DNA of 64,000 nt, taken from the NCBI GenBank assembly GCA_947178505.1, contig CAMWYR010000001.1, positions 1 through 64,000 on the forward strand. The letters are read 5' to 3'. Below are positions 32,557 through 47,017 of this stretch, in pieces. The number at the start of each line of letters is the position of its first letter. The stretch's first letter is position 1. The translations under genes and the position numbers were made by a program. Under the pieces are notes generated by a model. That model ran no database searches, had not been told where the DNA came from, and was given only the letters and a program-made list of their open reading frames with translations. This DNA comes from an uncultured Muribaculaceae bacterium (GTDB lineage Bacteria; Bacteroidota; Bacteroidia; Bacteroidales; Muribaculaceae).

Positions 32557-35208
32557 TTATTTCTTAAACAGGCGCACAAGCTCACCGATCCAGAGCACAA
32601 GAGACGTGGCACCGATAATCACGAGCCAGTCGGTAATGCCGAGGGGAACGACGTTGAAGAATTCTCCGCCGACCGACACGATGAGCACCTGACCGAAAAG
32701 GATAACAAGCGCAATCAGAAGGAAGCCACCGCAGTTCTTGAAGTGGAATGCCGAGCGACCGGTCTCGAAAGCGCGGGCGTTGAACATATTCCAGAACTGG
32801 AGGAACACGAAGATAGTGAAGAAGAGCGAAAGCTCGACGGGAGTTAGCGTCGGGACAGATGTCTGCGGATTGAATGAGAAGATGTTGAGCACGCTCGTCA
32901 CGTCATAATGCTCGAAGATATAGAGCAGGCCGAGGAGAAGGAGGAAGAAGATTCCGCCGACACCAATGATCGAACCCCACATCGGGCGGTTGATGATGAA
33001 GGCTTCGCGCGAACGGGGCTTATCTTTCATCACAGATTTCGAGGGAGGAAGTGAGGCGAGAGCCATGGCGGCAAATGTATCCATAATCAGGTTAACCCAG
33101 AGCATCTGCGTCACCGTAAGGGGGGATTCCGTGCCCATGAATGCGCCAAAGAGCACGATAAGACATGCGGCGACGTTCACAGTCATCTGGAAGAGGATGA
33201 AGCGCTGAATATTCTGGAATAGAGAGCGTCCCCACATTACGGCGCGTCCGATTGAGGAGAAGGAGTTGTCGACAATGGTGATGTCAGAGGCCTCCTTCGC
33301 CACTGAAGTGCCGTCGCCCATTGAGAGGCCTACATGCGCAGCCTTGAGAGCAGGGGCATCGTTGGTGCCGTCGCCCGTAACGGCCACGACCTCATTATTA
33401 CCCTGGAGGGTCTCCACGAGGCGCTTCTTATCGAGCGGGCGGGCACGGGCGATAATCTTGATATCCCCTACCCTATTCTTAACTTCCTCATCGCTGAGCG
33501 CTTCAAATTCCACGCCGGTGATGATGTTGAGGTCATTATCCGTGGCATCGTTCCAGAGTCCGATCTGCCGGCCGATTTCCTTAGCAGTACCAGGAGTGTC
33601 GCCGGTGACGATCTTCACCTTAATACCGGCGTCAGTGACTTCGCGCACGGCATCGGGCACATCGGCACGCACGGGATCGGATATTGCGGTGATTCCGAGG
33701 AATGTAAGCCGCTTCGCAGCCACCTTACCGTCAACGATCGTTGCTTCTCCGTCTGCAAGTTCCTGGAATGCGAAGCCGAGAGTACGCATCGCCATGTTTT
33801 GATATTCGAGCAGCTGAGCATCGATTTCAGCCTTAGAGACTCCGGCTGTGTCGGTGCACATACCGTAGATGATCTCGGGCGCACCCTTGACATAGAGAAT
33901 TCGCTTGCCCGTGGATGAATTGACCACCGTGGCCATATACTTGCGCTCGGTTGAGAAAGGCAGTTCTTCAAGGCGGGTCACTTTTTCGCGGAGAGCAAGG
34001 TAATCGACTCCTCGCTTCTCGAGCCATAGGAGAAGTGCACCCTCTGTGGGATTACCCAGCACCTCGATCTTCTCACCGCTCTTGTCGAGCTGGGCGGTGG
34101 AGTTGACAGCGATACCCTCTTCAAGCACATCATTGTCGGGGTTGCCGTAGAACTTCGTCTCATAGACGGTCATCTGGTTCTGAGTCAGCGTGCCGGTCTT
34201 ATCCGTACAGATCACGGTAGTCGCGCCCATTGTCTCGCAGGCGTGCATCTTGCGCACGAGATTGTTGGTCTTGAGCATGCGCCGCATCGAGTATGCGAGC
34301 GAGAGCGTCACCGCCATAGGAAGACCTTCGGGTACAGCCACTACCACGAGTGTGACGGCGATCATAAACGTCTGAAGAAGATAAGCGATGAACGTTACCC
34401 ATTCGAAGTCAACATTGATGAAATACATCACGATACGGCCTACAACGATCGCAACTGCAAAGATGTAGGAGATTTTCGTGATGAGGTCGCCGAGGCCGTC
34501 AAGCTGCTCATTGAGCGGAGTCTTCACGCTGTCGTCGATCTGCGCGGCCTTGAACACCTTACCGTTTTCCGTGGCGTCGCCGACGGCGGTGACCTTCATG
34601 ACGCCATGACCCTCCATCACTTTCGTTCCGCGCTTGGCCGTATTGGAAGGATATGTGGCATCGGGATCAAATTCCTCTGCGACGGTCGTCTTGTGGCAGA
34701 TGGGTTCGCCAGTGAGTGTTGATTCGTCGATGTTGAGCTGCACGGCCTCCAGAAGTTCTCCGTCGGCAGGCACCTCCTCGCCCGTGTTGAGGATAACGAT
34801 ATCCCCTACCACAACGTCTTTTCGTGGCACCTGGGTCATGTTACCGTCGCGCACCACCTGCACCGGCTCGTCGTCATTAACCTGATTGAGCAGCGCGAAC
34901 TCCTTGTCGGCCTTAAGCTCGAAAATGAATGCGAGCCCCGTGGCGAGCAAAATCGCGATGAAGATGCCGAGAGGCTCGATGAATACACCGGCATCCTTGT
35001 GGAGACCCCAGTATTCATAGCAGGAAATACCTATCGAAAGAGCACCCGCAATCAGCAGGATGATAATCAGCGGATCGCCGAATTTCTCTAAGAAGCGGCT
35101 CAGTAACGATTGCTTCTCGGCAGGAGTCAGGATATTGACTCCATACTTCTGTCTGCTCTCGGCCACCTGTGCGCCGGTCAGACCTTCGTAATGTTGGGTT
35201 TGTGCCAT
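32557..35208 (-). CDS. Calcium-type P-type ATPase (P2B/PMCA-like)
   Basis: An 883-residue P2-type ATPase. The phosphorylated aspartate is D336 in CTDKTGTLTQNQM, the actuator loop is STLTGEP, and the hinge is VTGDGTNDAPALKAAHVGLS. It has an N-terminal cation-ATPase domain (QHYEGLTGAQVAESRQKYGV), four helices before and six after the nucleotide domain, and PEGLPMAV in M4. The family exports calcium from the cytoplasm; related bacterial enzymes can move Mn2+ or Na+. A -7-like TATCTTTG lies at 35234-35241 on the minus strand without a good -33 element. It is separate from the metal-efflux permease downstream. Confidence 0.92.
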   Translation of the reverse strand: MAQTQHYEGLTGAQVAESRQKYGVNILTPAEKQSLLSRFLEKFGDPLIIILLIAGALSIGISCYEYWGLHKDAGVFIEPLGIFIAILLATGLAFIFELKADKEFALLNQVNDDEPVQVVRDGNMTQVPRKDVVVGDIVILNTGEEVPADGELLEAVQLNIDESTLTGEPICHKTTVAEEFDPDATYPSNTAKRGTKVMEGHGVMKVTAVGDATENGKVFKAAQIDDSVKTPLNEQLDGLGDLITKISYIFAVAIVVGRIVMYFINVDFEWVTFIAYLLQTFMIAVTLVVVAVPEGLPMAVTLSLAYSMRRMLKTNNLVRKMHACETMGATTVICTDKTGTLTQNQMTVYETKFYGNPDNDVLEEGIAVNSTAQLDKSGEKIEVLGNPTEGALLLWLEKRGVDYLALREKVTRLEELPFSTERKYMATVVNSSTGKRILYVKGAPEIIYGMCTDTAGVSKAEIDAQLLEYQNMAMRTLGFAFQELADGEATIVDGKVAAKRLTFLGITAISDPVRADVPDAVREVTDAGIKVKIVTGDTPGTAKEIGRQIGLWNDATDNDLNIITGVEFEALSDEEVKNRVGDIKIIARARPLDKKRLVETLQGNNEVVAVTGDGTNDAPALKAAHVGLSMGDGTSVAKEASDITIVDNSFSSIGRAVMWGRSLFQNIQRFILFQMTVNVAACLIVLFGAFMGTESPLTVTQMLWVNLIMDTFAAMALASLPPSKSVMKDKPRSREAFIINRPMWGSIIGVGGIFFLLLLGLLYIFEHYDVTSVLNIFSFNPQTSVPTLTPVELSLFFTIFVFLQFWNMFNARAFETGRSAFHFKNCGGFLLIALVILFGQVLIVSVGGEFFNVVPLGITDWLVIIGATSLVLWIGELVRLFKK

Positions 35209-35283
35209 ATTAAGCTATTTCTGTTTTATGTTGCAAAGATAAGTTAAATAAGCGAATTATTAACTATCCTGCAATATTGCAGA

Positions 35284-35321
35284 CGAAAAAAACCGGACCC
35301 CGAAAGTATCGGAGTCCGATT
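35284..35321 (-). terminator. Intrinsic terminator of the rpoBC operon
   Basis: On the minus strand the stem cggactccga / tcggggtccg (10 pairs, one G-U) with a 5-base loop is followed by a run of seven U. It lies about 60 bases after the rpoC stop and ends the long ribosomal protein/RNA polymerase transcript. Confidence 0.85.
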
Positions 35322-35382
35322 GTATTCATTATTTACGCTTCATAACGAACTAAATTTGCTACGGAGCGTATGTTTCAGCAAA

Positions 35383-39708
<4,326 letters not shown>

Positions 39709-39728
39709 GTTGTTGTTCCTATATTGAT

Positions 39729-39761
39729 CCGCCGGGCCTTCGGGCTCCGTAGGCCCGGCGG
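39729..39761 (-). other. Strong GC hairpin in the rpoB-rpoC gap
   Basis: Arms ccgccgggcct (39729-39739) and aggcccggcgg (39751-39761) pair perfectly over 11 bases with an 11-base loop. There is no U tract on the minus strand, so it is not a standard terminator. An RNA-processing or stability element, or a pause, between rpoB and rpoC is possible. Confidence 0.65.
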
Positions 39762-39783
39762 AAGGATTGTTGGTGTAATTTGA

Positions 39784-42700
39784 TTAGTCGAGAGTGATGC
39801 TCAGACCTAAGCCGCGAAGCTCATGGAGAAGCACATTGAGCGATTCAGGGATACCGGGGTTGGGCATAGGTTCGCCCTTGACGATAGCCTCGTATGCCTT
39901 GCTTCGGCCAACAACGTCGTCAGACTTGATGGTGAGGATCTCCTGAAGAATGTGGGCTGCGCCGAACGCCTCGAGCGCCCATACCTCCATCTCTCCGAAA
40001 CGCTGACCACCGAACTGTGCCTTACCACCGAGCGGCTGCTGCGTAATGAGAGAGTACGGACCGATTGAACGGGCGTGCATCTTATCCTCAACCATGTGGC
40101 CGAGCTTAAGCATGTAGATCACGCCTACGGTAGCCGGCTGGTCGAAACGGTCGCCGGTGCCGCCGTCGTAAAGATATGTCTTGCCATAGCGCGGAAGGCC
40201 TGCCTTGTCGGTCCATTCGTTGAGGTCGTCGAGCGACGCACCATCGAAGATAGGAGTCGAGAACTTCTCGCCGAGTTCGCGTCCGGCCCAGCCGAGCACG
40301 GTCTCGAAAATCTGTCCGAGGTTCATTCGAGATGGTACACCCAGAGGGTTAAGCACGATATCTACCGGCGTACCGTCTTCGAGGAACGGCATGTCTTCCT
40401 GACGAACAACGCGAGATACGATACCCTTGTTACCGTGACGACCTGCCATCTTATCGCCGACACCGATCTTACGCTTCTTGGCGATATAGACCTTGGCCAT
40501 CTTCATGATTCCCGAGGGGAGCTCATCACCGATGGTAATGTCAAGTTTCTTGCGGCGAAGCTCGCTGTCGATTTCCTTCGACTTGCGCATATAATTGGTG
40601 ATAAGCTTAGCCACCATCTTGTTGATGCGCTCATCATCAGTCCAGCCCGACACGTTCACGGTCTCATAATCGAGGTTTGCGAAGTCAACGTTGTTGAATG
40701 AAGCGCCCTTCGGCACGATATCAACGCCGATGAAGTCGGTGACGCCCATGGATTCCATTCCCTTGAGGAGGGTCTTCATCTTGTTCACCATAACGGCGCG
40801 GAGCTCATCCTGACGCTTTGCGTATTCAGCCTCCAGCTCTTCGGGCACGACATTTGCGCCGGCCTTGCCGCCTTTTTTCTTGACCGCCTTCTCGAAGAGG
40901 TTGGTGCCGATCACGACGCCCTTGAGCGACGGAGTGGCCTTGAGCGATGCATCCTTGACGTCGCCTGCACGGTCGCCGAAGATGGCGCGAAGAAGTTTCT
41001 CTTCTGGAGTGGGATCAGACTCACCCTTTGGGGTGATCTTACCGATCATGATATCACCGGGAACGACGTATGCACCCACACGGATGATACCGCGCTCGTC
41101 GAGGTCTTTTGTAGCATCCTCGCTGACGTTGGGGATGTCGGAGGTGAGTTCCTCCATACCGCGCTTTGTCTCGCGCACGTCGAGAGTATATTCATCCACA
41201 TGCACCGAAGTGAGGATATCCTCGCGCACCATGCGCTCGTTGAGCACGATAGCATCCTCATAGTTGTAACCTTTCCAGGGCATGAACGCCACCTTCAGGT
41301 TGCGGCCGAGGGCGAGCTCTCCCTTCTCAGTCGAGTAGCCTTCGGTGAGGATATCACCCTTGTCAACACGCTGGCCCTTGTTACAGATCGGACGGAGGTC
41401 GATAGTGGTGCTCTGGTTAGTACGGCGGAACTTAGGAATCTTATATTCCTTTACGGCTGATTCAAATTCAACGAATTCTTCATCTTCCGTACGGTCGTAG
41501 CGGATGCGGATCACTGTGGCATCCACATATTCGATCACACCGGGGCCTTCGGCCGTGATCTGCGTGCGTGAGTCGCGGATAAGCTGGCCTTCGATGCCGG
41601 TGCCGACGATAGGAGCCTCACTGCGGAGCAGAGGCACAGCCTGACGCATCATGTTCGATCCCATGAGCGCACGGTTGGCATCATCATGCTCAAGGAAGGG
41701 AATGAGCGAGGCTGCGATTGAGGCGATCTGAATCGGCGCAACATCCATGAGGTTGAGCTGATCGGGCGCAACAATCGGGAAGTCGGCATCCTGACGGGCC
41801 TTGACACGATCGTTAACGAACGAACCGTCATCGTTTACAGGAGCATTACCCTGAGCGATCATCTTACCCTCCTCCATCTCGGCAGTAAGGTAAACGACAT
41901 CGTCGTTATTGAGGTCGACAACTCCATTGTCTACCTGACGGTAGGGAGTCTCGATGAAACCGAGGTTGTTGATCTTCGCGTAAACGCAAAGCGAGGAGAT
42001 CAGACCGATGTTGGGACCTTCAGGGGTCTCGATCGGACAGAGTCGGCCATAGTGTGTATAGTGCACGTCTCGAACCTCGAAGCCGGCGCGCTCACGCGAA
42101 AGACCACCGGGACCAAGGGCCGAGAGACGGCGCTTGTGAGTGATTTCGGCCAGAGGGTTGGTCTGGTCCATGAACTGCGAAAGCGCATTGGTGCCGAAGA
42201 ACGTATTGATTACGGCAGAAATAGTCTTTGCATTGATAAGGTCGATGGGTTTGAACACCTCGTTATCGCGCACGTTCATCTTCTCGCGGATAGAACGTGA
42301 GATACGGGCCAGACCGACACCGAACTGATTGTAGAGCTGCTCGCCTACCGTACGGACACGACGGTTGCTGAGGTGGTCGATATCATCGACTTCGCTCTTG
42401 GCGTTGATAAGCTCAATGAGATATTTGATGATTGCAATGATGTCCTCACGGGTAAGCACCTTCACATCCATAGGAGTCGAAAGATCGAGCTTCTTATTGA
42501 TACGGTAACGGCCTACCTCACCGAGGTCATAGCGCTTCTCCGAGAAGAAAAGGCTCTGGATCACCTCACGAGCAGATGCGGCATCCGGTGGATCAGCATT
42601 ACGCAGCTGGCGATAGATGTACGTCACAGCCTCCTGCTCCGAGTTGGAAGGATCCTTCTGAAGTGTATTGAAGATGATGCTGTAGTCGACTGCGCTCACG

Positions 42701-43599
42701 TTCTCTTTCTCAAGAAGAATGGAGGAAACTCCACTTTCGAGAATGGCATCAATATTCTGATCCGTGATTTCTTCGCCGCGCTCAACGATGACTTCATTAC
42801 GCTCAACGGTAGTGACCTCACCTGTATCGGGATCTACGAAATCTTCGACGCTGGTCTCCATAACACGGCCGGCGAGCTTGCGACCCTTCACCTTCTCGAG
42901 GTTGGTCTTGTTGACCTTGATTTCCTCGGCAAGGTCGAAGATCTGGATGATATCCTTATCAGATTCGAATCCGATGGCACGAAGAAGAGTAGTTACGGGA
43001 AGTTTCTTCTTACGGTCGATGTATGCGTACATGACATTGTTGATGTCAGTAGCGAACTCAATCCAGCTTCCACGGAAAGGAATAATACGGGCAGAATAGA
43101 GCTTGGTGCCGTTAGCATGAACACTGTTGCCGAAGAAAACGCCCGGCGAACGGTGAAGCTGCGACACGACAACGCGCTCAGCACCATTGATGATAAATGT
43201 GCCCTGATCAGTCATGTAGGGAATAGGCCCAAGATATACATCCTGAATGATAGTCTCGAAATCCTCATGGTCAGGGTCGGTGCAATAAAGCTTTAATTTG
43301 GCTTTAAGAGGCACACTATAAGTAAGGCCACGTTCCAGACATTCGTCGATGGAATATCTGGGAGGGTCGATATAATAGTCGAGAAACTCGAGCACGAAGT
43401 TGTTGCGGGTGTCTGCAATAGGGAAATTCTCTGCAAACACCTTGTACAGTCCCTGATTCTTACGTTCTTCAGGGGGAGTGTCGAGCTGCAAGAAGTCGCG
43501 GAAAGATTTCAGCTGAACTTCAAGGAAGTCAGGAAACGGCAGCGGATTCTTGATCGACGCGAAGTTGACGCGCGGCTTTTCGATTAAATTTGCTGACAT
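39784..43599 (-). CDS. rpoB: RNA polymerase beta subunit
   Basis: A 1271-residue beta subunit. The frame is open to 43680, but [14 protein letters not shown] at 43599 is the conserved N-terminus of Bacteroidota RpoB. The rifampicin region reads [22 protein letters not shown] (seen here as [20 protein letters not shown]), with the serine, aspartate and histidine positions of the sensitive form, so no rifampicin-resistance change is evident there. Further conserved blocks are [12 protein letters not shown] and the C-terminal [19 protein letters not shown]. It is preceded by a 327-base gap after rplL with a long hairpin. Confidence 0.98.
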   Translation of the reverse strand: MSANLIEKPRVNFASIKNPLPFPDFLEVQLKSFRDFLQLDTPPEERKNQGLYKVFAENFPIADTRNNFVLEFLDYYIDPPRYSIDECLERGLTYSVPLKAKLKLYCTDPDHEDFETIIQDVYLGPIPYMTDQGTFIINGAERVVVSQLHRSPGVFFGNSVHANGTKLYSARIIPFRGSWIEFATDINNVMYAYIDRKKKLPVTTLLRAIGFESDKDIIQIFDLAEEIKVNKTNLEKVKGRKLAGRVMETSVEDFVDPDTGEVTTVERNEVIVERGEEITDQNIDAILESGVSSILLEKENVSAVDYSIIFNTLQKDPSNSEQEAVTYIYRQLRNADPPDAASAREVIQSLFFSEKRYDLGEVGRYRINKKLDLSTPMDVKVLTREDIIAIIKYLIELINAKSEVDDIDHLSNRRVRTVGEQLYNQFGVGLARISRSIREKMNVRDNEVFKPIDLINAKTISAVINTFFGTNALSQFMDQTNPLAEITHKRRLSALGPGGLSRERAGFEVRDVHYTHYGRLCPIETPEGPNIGLISSLCVYAKINNLGFIETPYRQVDNGVVDLNNDDVVYLTAEMEEGKMIAQGNAPVNDDGSFVNDRVKARQDADFPIVAPDQLNLMDVAPIQIASIAASLIPFLEHDDANRALMGSNMMRQAVPLLRSEAPIVGTGIEGQLIRDSRTQITAEGPGVIEYVDATVIRIRYDRTEDEEFVEFESAVKEYKIPKFRRTNQSTTIDLRPICNKGQRVDKGDILTEGYSTEKGELALGRNLKVAFMPWKGYNYEDAIVLNERMVREDILTSVHVDEYTLDVRETKRGMEELTSDIPNVSEDATKDLDERGIIRVGAYVVPGDIMIGKITPKGESDPTPEEKLLRAIFGDRAGDVKDASLKATPSLKGVVIGTNLFEKAVKKKGGKAGANVVPEELEAEYAKRQDELRAVMVNKMKTLLKGMESMGVTDFIGVDIVPKGASFNNVDFANLDYETVNVSGWTDDERINKMVAKLITNYMRKSKEIDSELRRKKLDITIGDELPSGIMKMAKVYIAKKRKIGVGDKMAGRHGNKGIVSRVVRQEDMPFLEDGTPVDIVLNPLGVPSRMNLGQIFETVLGWAGRELGEKFSTPIFDGASLDDLNEWTDKAGLPRYGKTYLYDGGTGDRFDQPATVGVIYMLKLGHMVEDKMHARSIGPYSLITQQPLGGKAQFGGQRFGEMEVWALEAFGAAHILQEILTIKSDDVVGRSKAYEAIVKGEPMPNPGIPESLNVLLHELRGLGLSITLD

Positions 43600-43926
43600 T
43601 TGGTGTAATTTAAAATTCTTTGGGCTAAAACTGTCACCTAAAACTGAGCTGGTACCCCAAGCAAATGTGTAGGGACACAATTATCGCGCCTAAAACTATT
43701 TACGAATCTTAACAAAACATAAAAAAGCTTCAGGCAGCGAATCTCAACGCTTGTTCCACTTCACGGAGGAGGCTCACTTCGCAGAAGAGAAAAGATGTCG
43801 TACGCAAAATGTGCATACTGATGTGGGAAGGAGAGAAGGAAAATTAAATAAAGGTATCGGATATAGATAAATAGGTTAAGAACGCAGAGAATGCGCTCTT
43901 AACCTATTTAGGGTAATAAGGATATC
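43600..43926. other. rplL-rpoB intergenic region (327 bp)
   Basis: No open frame with coding character is seen here. The region holds one long inverted repeat at 43869-43909, listed separately, close to the rplL stop. I found no TAnnTTTG promoter with proper spacing on the minus strand. In E. coli the corresponding gap carries an attenuator and an RNase III processing site that set the ratio of ribosomal protein to polymerase. Confidence 0.6.
43869..43909 (-). terminator. Attenuator-like long hairpin after rplL
   Basis: Arms at 43869-43886 and 43892-43909 (aaataggttaagaacgca and its near-complement) pair at 17 of 18 positions around 5 bases. It lies 17 bases after the rplL stop. No U run follows on the minus strand, so it may work as a partial terminator, a processing site for a double-strand RNase, or an mRNA 3' end stabiliser between rplL and rpoB. 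Confidence 0.6.
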
Positions 43927-44301
43927 TTATTTGAGCTCAACCTCGGCACCAGCCTCTTCGAGCTGCTTCTTCAGGCCCTCAGCGTCAGCCTTGGGAAGAC
44001 CTTCCTTAACAACGCTGGGAGCGCCGTCAACGAGTTCCTTAGCCTCCTTGAGGCCGAGACCTGTAAGCTCCTTGACGAGCTTAACGACAGCGAGCTTGCT
44101 TGCACCGGCAGCCTTGAGGACTACGTCAAACTCAGACTTCTCCTCAGCGGCGGGAGCGCCTGCTGCGGGACCAGCTGCAACTGCTACTGCTGCTGCGGCC
44201 GGCTCGATGCCGTACTCGTTCTTAAGGATCTCTGCGAGTTCGTTAACTTCCTTAACGGTGAGGTTAACAAGCTGTTCTGCAAATGCTTTCAAATCTGCCA
44301 T
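43927..44301 (-). CDS. rplL: Ribosomal protein bL12 (L7/L12)
   Basis: The 124-residue stalk protein that recruits translation factors. It has the N-terminal dimerisation helix ([20 protein letters not shown]), an alanine/glycine-rich hinge ([17 protein letters not shown]) and the C-terminal factor-binding domain ([19 protein letters not shown]-type; here [20 protein letters not shown]). Standard length. It lies 35 bases after rplJ and before the attenuator-like hairpin and rpoB. Confidence 0.98.
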   Translation of the reverse strand: MADLKAFAEQLVNLTVKEVNELAEILKNEYGIEPAAAAVAVAAGPAAGAPAAEEKSEFDVVLKAAGASKLAVVKLVKELTGLGLKEAKELVDGAPSVVKEGLPKADAEGLKKQLEEAGAEVELK

Positions 44302-44336
44302 TTCTGTATGTATTTTTTTGAATTTTTAAACTTAGA

Positions 44337-44861
44337 TTACGCTTCTTTTTTGGAAAGAGTCTCGAGAATGCCATGAAGCTTGTTGGCACCAGACTGAAGT
44401 GAGCTGATAACGTTCTTCGCAGGCGACTGAAGAAGTGCAACGATATCTGCGATGAGTTCGTTCTTGCTCTTGATGTTAGCGAGTGCTTCCAAAGACTCCT
44501 CGCCTACATATATAGATTCCTCGACGAATGCACCCTTGAGAGCAGGAAGTGTCTCCTTCTTCTCACGGAACTTCTTGATAAGTTTCGCGGGAGCGTTGCC
44601 AACATTGCTGAGAAGCAGTGTGGTCTCGCCGTGGAAAAGATCGTAAAGACCGGAATAGTCGACTTCGCTTGCTTCCATCGCCTTCTTGAGAAGCGTGTTC
44701 TTTACGCAAAGCATTTTTACGTCGGCTCCAAAACATGCGCGACGGAGCGCGCTTGTCTTTTCGGCATTAAGGCCGGCTGTCTCTACGAGATATACGCAGC
44801 TGTACTTAGCCAGCTCGTCGCCAATCTTGGCAATTACAAGTGCTTTATCTTCCTTTTTCAT
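44337..44861 (-). CDS. rplJ: Ribosomal protein uL10
   Basis: The 174-residue base of the ribosomal stalk, which binds 23S rRNA and carries the L7/L12 dimers through its C-terminal helix. N-terminal rRNA-binding motif is seen in VYLVETAGLNAEKTSALRR and KNTLLKKAME. Standard length for the phylum. It follows rplA by 16 bases and precedes rplL by 35, in the usual rplKAJL order. In other bacteria the L10-L12 complex represses its own mRNA; no leader long enough for the known L10 RNA structure is present here, since the gap to rplA is so short. Confidence 0.97.
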   Translation of the reverse strand: MKKEDKALVIAKIGDELAKYSCVYLVETAGLNAEKTSALRRACFGADVKMLCVKNTLLKKAMEASEVDYSGLYDLFHGETTLLLSNVGNAPAKLIKKFREKKETLPALKGAFVEESIYVGEESLEALANIKSKNELIADIVALLQSPAKNVISSLQSGANKLHGILETLSKKEA

Positions 44862-44877
44862 TTTGTTTCATTTAAAA

Positions 44878-45573
44878 TTACTCGGCAACTGTCTTAGGCT
44901 CGACTTTCACGCCGGGACCCATAGTGCTTGAAAGATAAATACTCTTGATATATGCGCCCTTCGAAGTGGCGGGTTTCAGCTTGATAAGCGTGTTGATGAA
45001 CTCCTTTGCGTTGTCAGCCATGTTGTCGGCAGAAAACGATACCTTGCCGATAGATGCGTGAACGATACCGGTCTTATCTACCTTGAAGTCGATCTTACCC
45101 TGCTTTACTTCCTTCACTGCCTTTGCAACGTCCATTGTCACAGTGCCGCTCTTGGGGTTAGGCATCAGGCCGCGCGGACCGAGGATACGACCAAGAGGGC
45201 CAAGCTTACCCATCACAGAAGGCTGAGTGATGATGACATCAACATCTGTCCAACCTTCCTTGATCTTCTGAATGTATTCATCAAGACCAACATAATCAGC
45301 ACCGGCTTCCTTGGCAGCGGCCTCAGCATCGGGATTGCACAACACGAGAACCTTAACCTCCTTACCCGTTCCGTGGGGAAGCGAAACAACGCCACGCACC
45401 ATCTGATCGGCCTTACGGGGGTCAACTCCGAGGCGTACGTCGATGTCGAATGAAGCATCAAACTTCTCAAATGATGTTTCCTTCACTTTCTCGGCTGCCT
45501 CTTTAAGTGAATAAGACTTCCCGGGTTCAATCTTCGATAAAGCCAACTTTTGATTTTTTGTCAGTTTTCCCAT
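44878..45573 (-). CDS. rplA: Ribosomal protein uL1
   Basis: The 231-residue protein of the L1 stalk, which moves deacylated tRNA out of the E site. Conserved stretches are [27 protein letters not shown] and the C-terminal [20 protein letters not shown], with the usual two-domain length. It sits 13 bases after rplK and 16 before rplJ in the standard order. In E. coli L1 represses its own operon through the L11 leader; I could not see a matching RNA site here. Confidence 0.98.
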   Translation of the reverse strand: MGKLTKNQKLALSKIEPGKSYSLKEAAEKVKETSFEKFDASFDIDVRLGVDPRKADQMVRGVVSLPHGTGKEVKVLVLCNPDAEAAAKEAGADYVGLDEYIQKIKEGWTDVDVIITQPSVMGKLGPLGRILGPRGLMPNPKSGTVTMDVAKAVKEVKQGKIDFKVDKTGIVHASIGKVSFSADNMADNAKEFINTLIKLKPATSKGAYIKSIYLSSTMGPGVKVEPKTVAE

Positions 45574-45586
45574 TTTTCAAAGATTT

Positions 45587-46030
45587 TTAGATGTTTTCAG
45601 GGAAGTCCCCTTTCACGGTGATACCCATGCTTCTTGCTGTGCCTGCAACCATACGCATTGCAGATCCTAAAGTAAAACAGTTCAAATCGGGCATCTTGTC
45701 CTCAGCAATTGTCTTTACCTGATCCCAGCTGATCTCTGCTACCTTCTTACGGTTAGGCTGTGCAGAACCGCTCTTGATCTTAGCGACCTCCTTGAGCTGC
45801 ACTGCTACCGGCGGAGTCTTTACGATAAAGTCGAAGCTCTTATCCGTGTAGTAAGTGATGACTACAGGAAGAACCTTACCGGCCTTATCCTGGGTGCGGG
45901 CATTGAACTGCTTGCAGAATTCCATGATATTGATACCCTTGGAACCCAGCGCAGGACCTACCGGAGGCGAGGGATTAGCTGCGCCACCCTTAATCTGCAA
46001 TTTGATCTGTCCAGCAATTTCTTTTGCCAT
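45587..46030 (-). CDS. rplK: Ribosomal protein uL11
   Basis: The 147-residue protein that binds the GTPase-associated 23S rRNA region and the L12 stalk base. The N-terminus carries [20 protein letters not shown] with the proline pair of the L11 hinge, and the C-terminal rRNA-binding domain ends [12 protein letters not shown]. Standard length. It follows nusG by 69 bases and leads the rplKAJL group. Confidence 0.98.
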   Translation of the reverse strand: MAKEIAGQIKLQIKGGAANPSPPVGPALGSKGINIMEFCKQFNARTQDKAGKVLPVVITYYTDKSFDFIVKTPPVAVQLKEVAKIKSGSAQPNRKKVAEISWDQVKTIAEDKMPDLNCFTLGSAMRMVAGTARSMGITVKGDFPENI

Positions 46031-46099
46031 TGTTCTACTTTCTTTAATTGATTGGTTTTTTGTCGCGAGTTGCTCAGTCGTCGCGTAACATCGACTTCC

Positions 46100-46657
46100 T
46101 TACTCTCTTTCGACCTGGGAATTCTCCAGCTCCAAATCAGTGGGGCGGCCGAATATCTTGACCTCCACCTTGATTTTCTTCCTGTCAGAGTTAACTTCCT
46201 TGATCACGCCCGAGAAGCCGGAGAAAGCTCCAAACGTCACCTTTACGGGCTCACCGACAATGAACTCATCGACTGACTCAACATCAGGCGTCAGCATCTC
46301 ATCAGCTGTGCCAAGCATCTTTTTAACCTCGACTTCACGCAGCGCCATAGGATCGGAATTCTTGGCGCGACCGCGCAAAAAATCAATGACATTAGTCGTG
46401 TTGCGGAGCTCGTAAATCACTTCACCTGTAAGTTCTGCCTCAACAAAGACATAACCCGGATAAAGATTGCGCTCCTTTAGCACTTTCTTGCCATTGCGCG
46501 TGGTATAAACCTTCTGCGTGGGAATCAAGACCTGTCCTACATAGAGTCCGAGATCGGTATTCTTGATTGCAGCATCAAGCACCTCTTTGACCTTGGCCTC
46601 CTTACCCGAGATGGCACGCAATACGTACCAACTCTTCTTGTTACCAGCTTCAGCCAT
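46100..46657 (-). CDS. nusG: Transcription elongation/antitermination factor NusG
   Basis: A 185-residue NusG. The NGN domain (WYVLRAISGKEAKVKEVLDA; NLYPGYVFVEAELTGEVIYE) binds the polymerase clamp; the C-terminal KOW domain (GEPVKVTFGAFSGFSGVIKE) contacts ribosomal protein S10 or Rho. Standard length, without the large insert seen in some phyla. It lies 21 bases after secE, in the conserved secE-nusG-rplK order, and links transcription to translation. Confidence 0.96.
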   Translation of the reverse strand: MAEAGNKKSWYVLRAISGKEAKVKEVLDAAIKNTDLGLYVGQVLIPTQKVYTTRNGKKVLKERNLYPGYVFVEAELTGEVIYELRNTTNVIDFLRGRAKNSDPMALREVEVKKMLGTADEMLTPDVESVDEFIVGEPVKVTFGAFSGFSGVIKEVNSDRKKIKVEVKIFGRPTDLELENSQVERE

Positions 46658-46678
46658 TGAAATCCGCGTTAGATAGGT

Positions 46679-46870
46679 TTAAAAATTGATACTGTAAATT
46701 AACTCCATCAGTTTAGAGAAAACCTGATCAACAACCCAGATAAAAACCGCCAGGATGATGGAAGCTATCAACACCAGCACCGAGCTGTTTATCAGAGCTT
46801 TCTGAGATGGCCAGGAGACTTTGTAGACTAACTCGTCGTAGCTCTCCTTAATATCCTTGAATAATTTCAT
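46679..46870 (-). CDS. secE: Preprotein translocase subunit SecE
   Basis: A 63-residue minimal SecE with an amphipathic cytoplasmic helix (DIKESYDELVYKVSWPSQKA, with the conserved KVSWPS) and a single membrane helix (VLVLIASIILAVFIWVVDQV). It clamps SecY in the Sec channel. The short single-helix form is normal outside enterobacteria. It lies between tRNA-Trp and nusG, the standard place. Confidence 0.95.
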   Translation of the reverse strand: MKLFKDIKESYDELVYKVSWPSQKALINSSVLVLIASIILAVFIWVVDQVFSKLMELIYSINF

Positions 46871-46883
46871 TTTTACTCTGTAT

Positions 46884-46959
46884 TGGCACGGGAAGAAAGA
46901 CTCGAACTCTCGACACCCGGTTTTGGAGACCGGTGCTCTACCAACTGAGCTATTCCCGT
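46884..46959 (-). tRNA. tRNA-Trp (CCA anticodon)
   Basis: Cloverleaf on the minus strand: acceptor acgggaa/ttcccgt, D arm agctcagttggtagagc, anticodon arm ccggt-ctccaaa-accgg with anticodon CCA, and T arm gttcgagtc. Discriminator G and an encoded CCA end (46884-46886). It lies between tuf and secE, as in many Bacteroidota. Confidence 0.95.
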
Positions 46960-46965
46960 ATATCA

Positions 46966-46992
46966 GGGAGCCATCGAGCCACGATGGCTCCC
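46966..46992 (-). other. Hairpin between tuf and tRNA-Trp
   Basis: Arms gggagccatcg (46966-46976) and cgatggctccc (46982-46992) pair perfectly over 11 bases with a 5-base loop. It lies just after the tuf stop on the minus strand. No U tract follows, so it is more likely a processing or partial-termination element than a full terminator. Confidence 0.55.
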
Positions 46993-47017
46993 CGTATTAA
47001 TTAGCTATTGAGATTAA

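Noticed and set aside
42373-43296. A 307-codon open frame antisense to rpoB
   Set aside because: Same reason: shadow of a highly biased core gene, with no recognisable domain.
44862-44877. L10-type autoregulatory RNA leader before rplJ
   Set aside because: The rplA-rplJ gap is only 16 bases, too short for the known structure.
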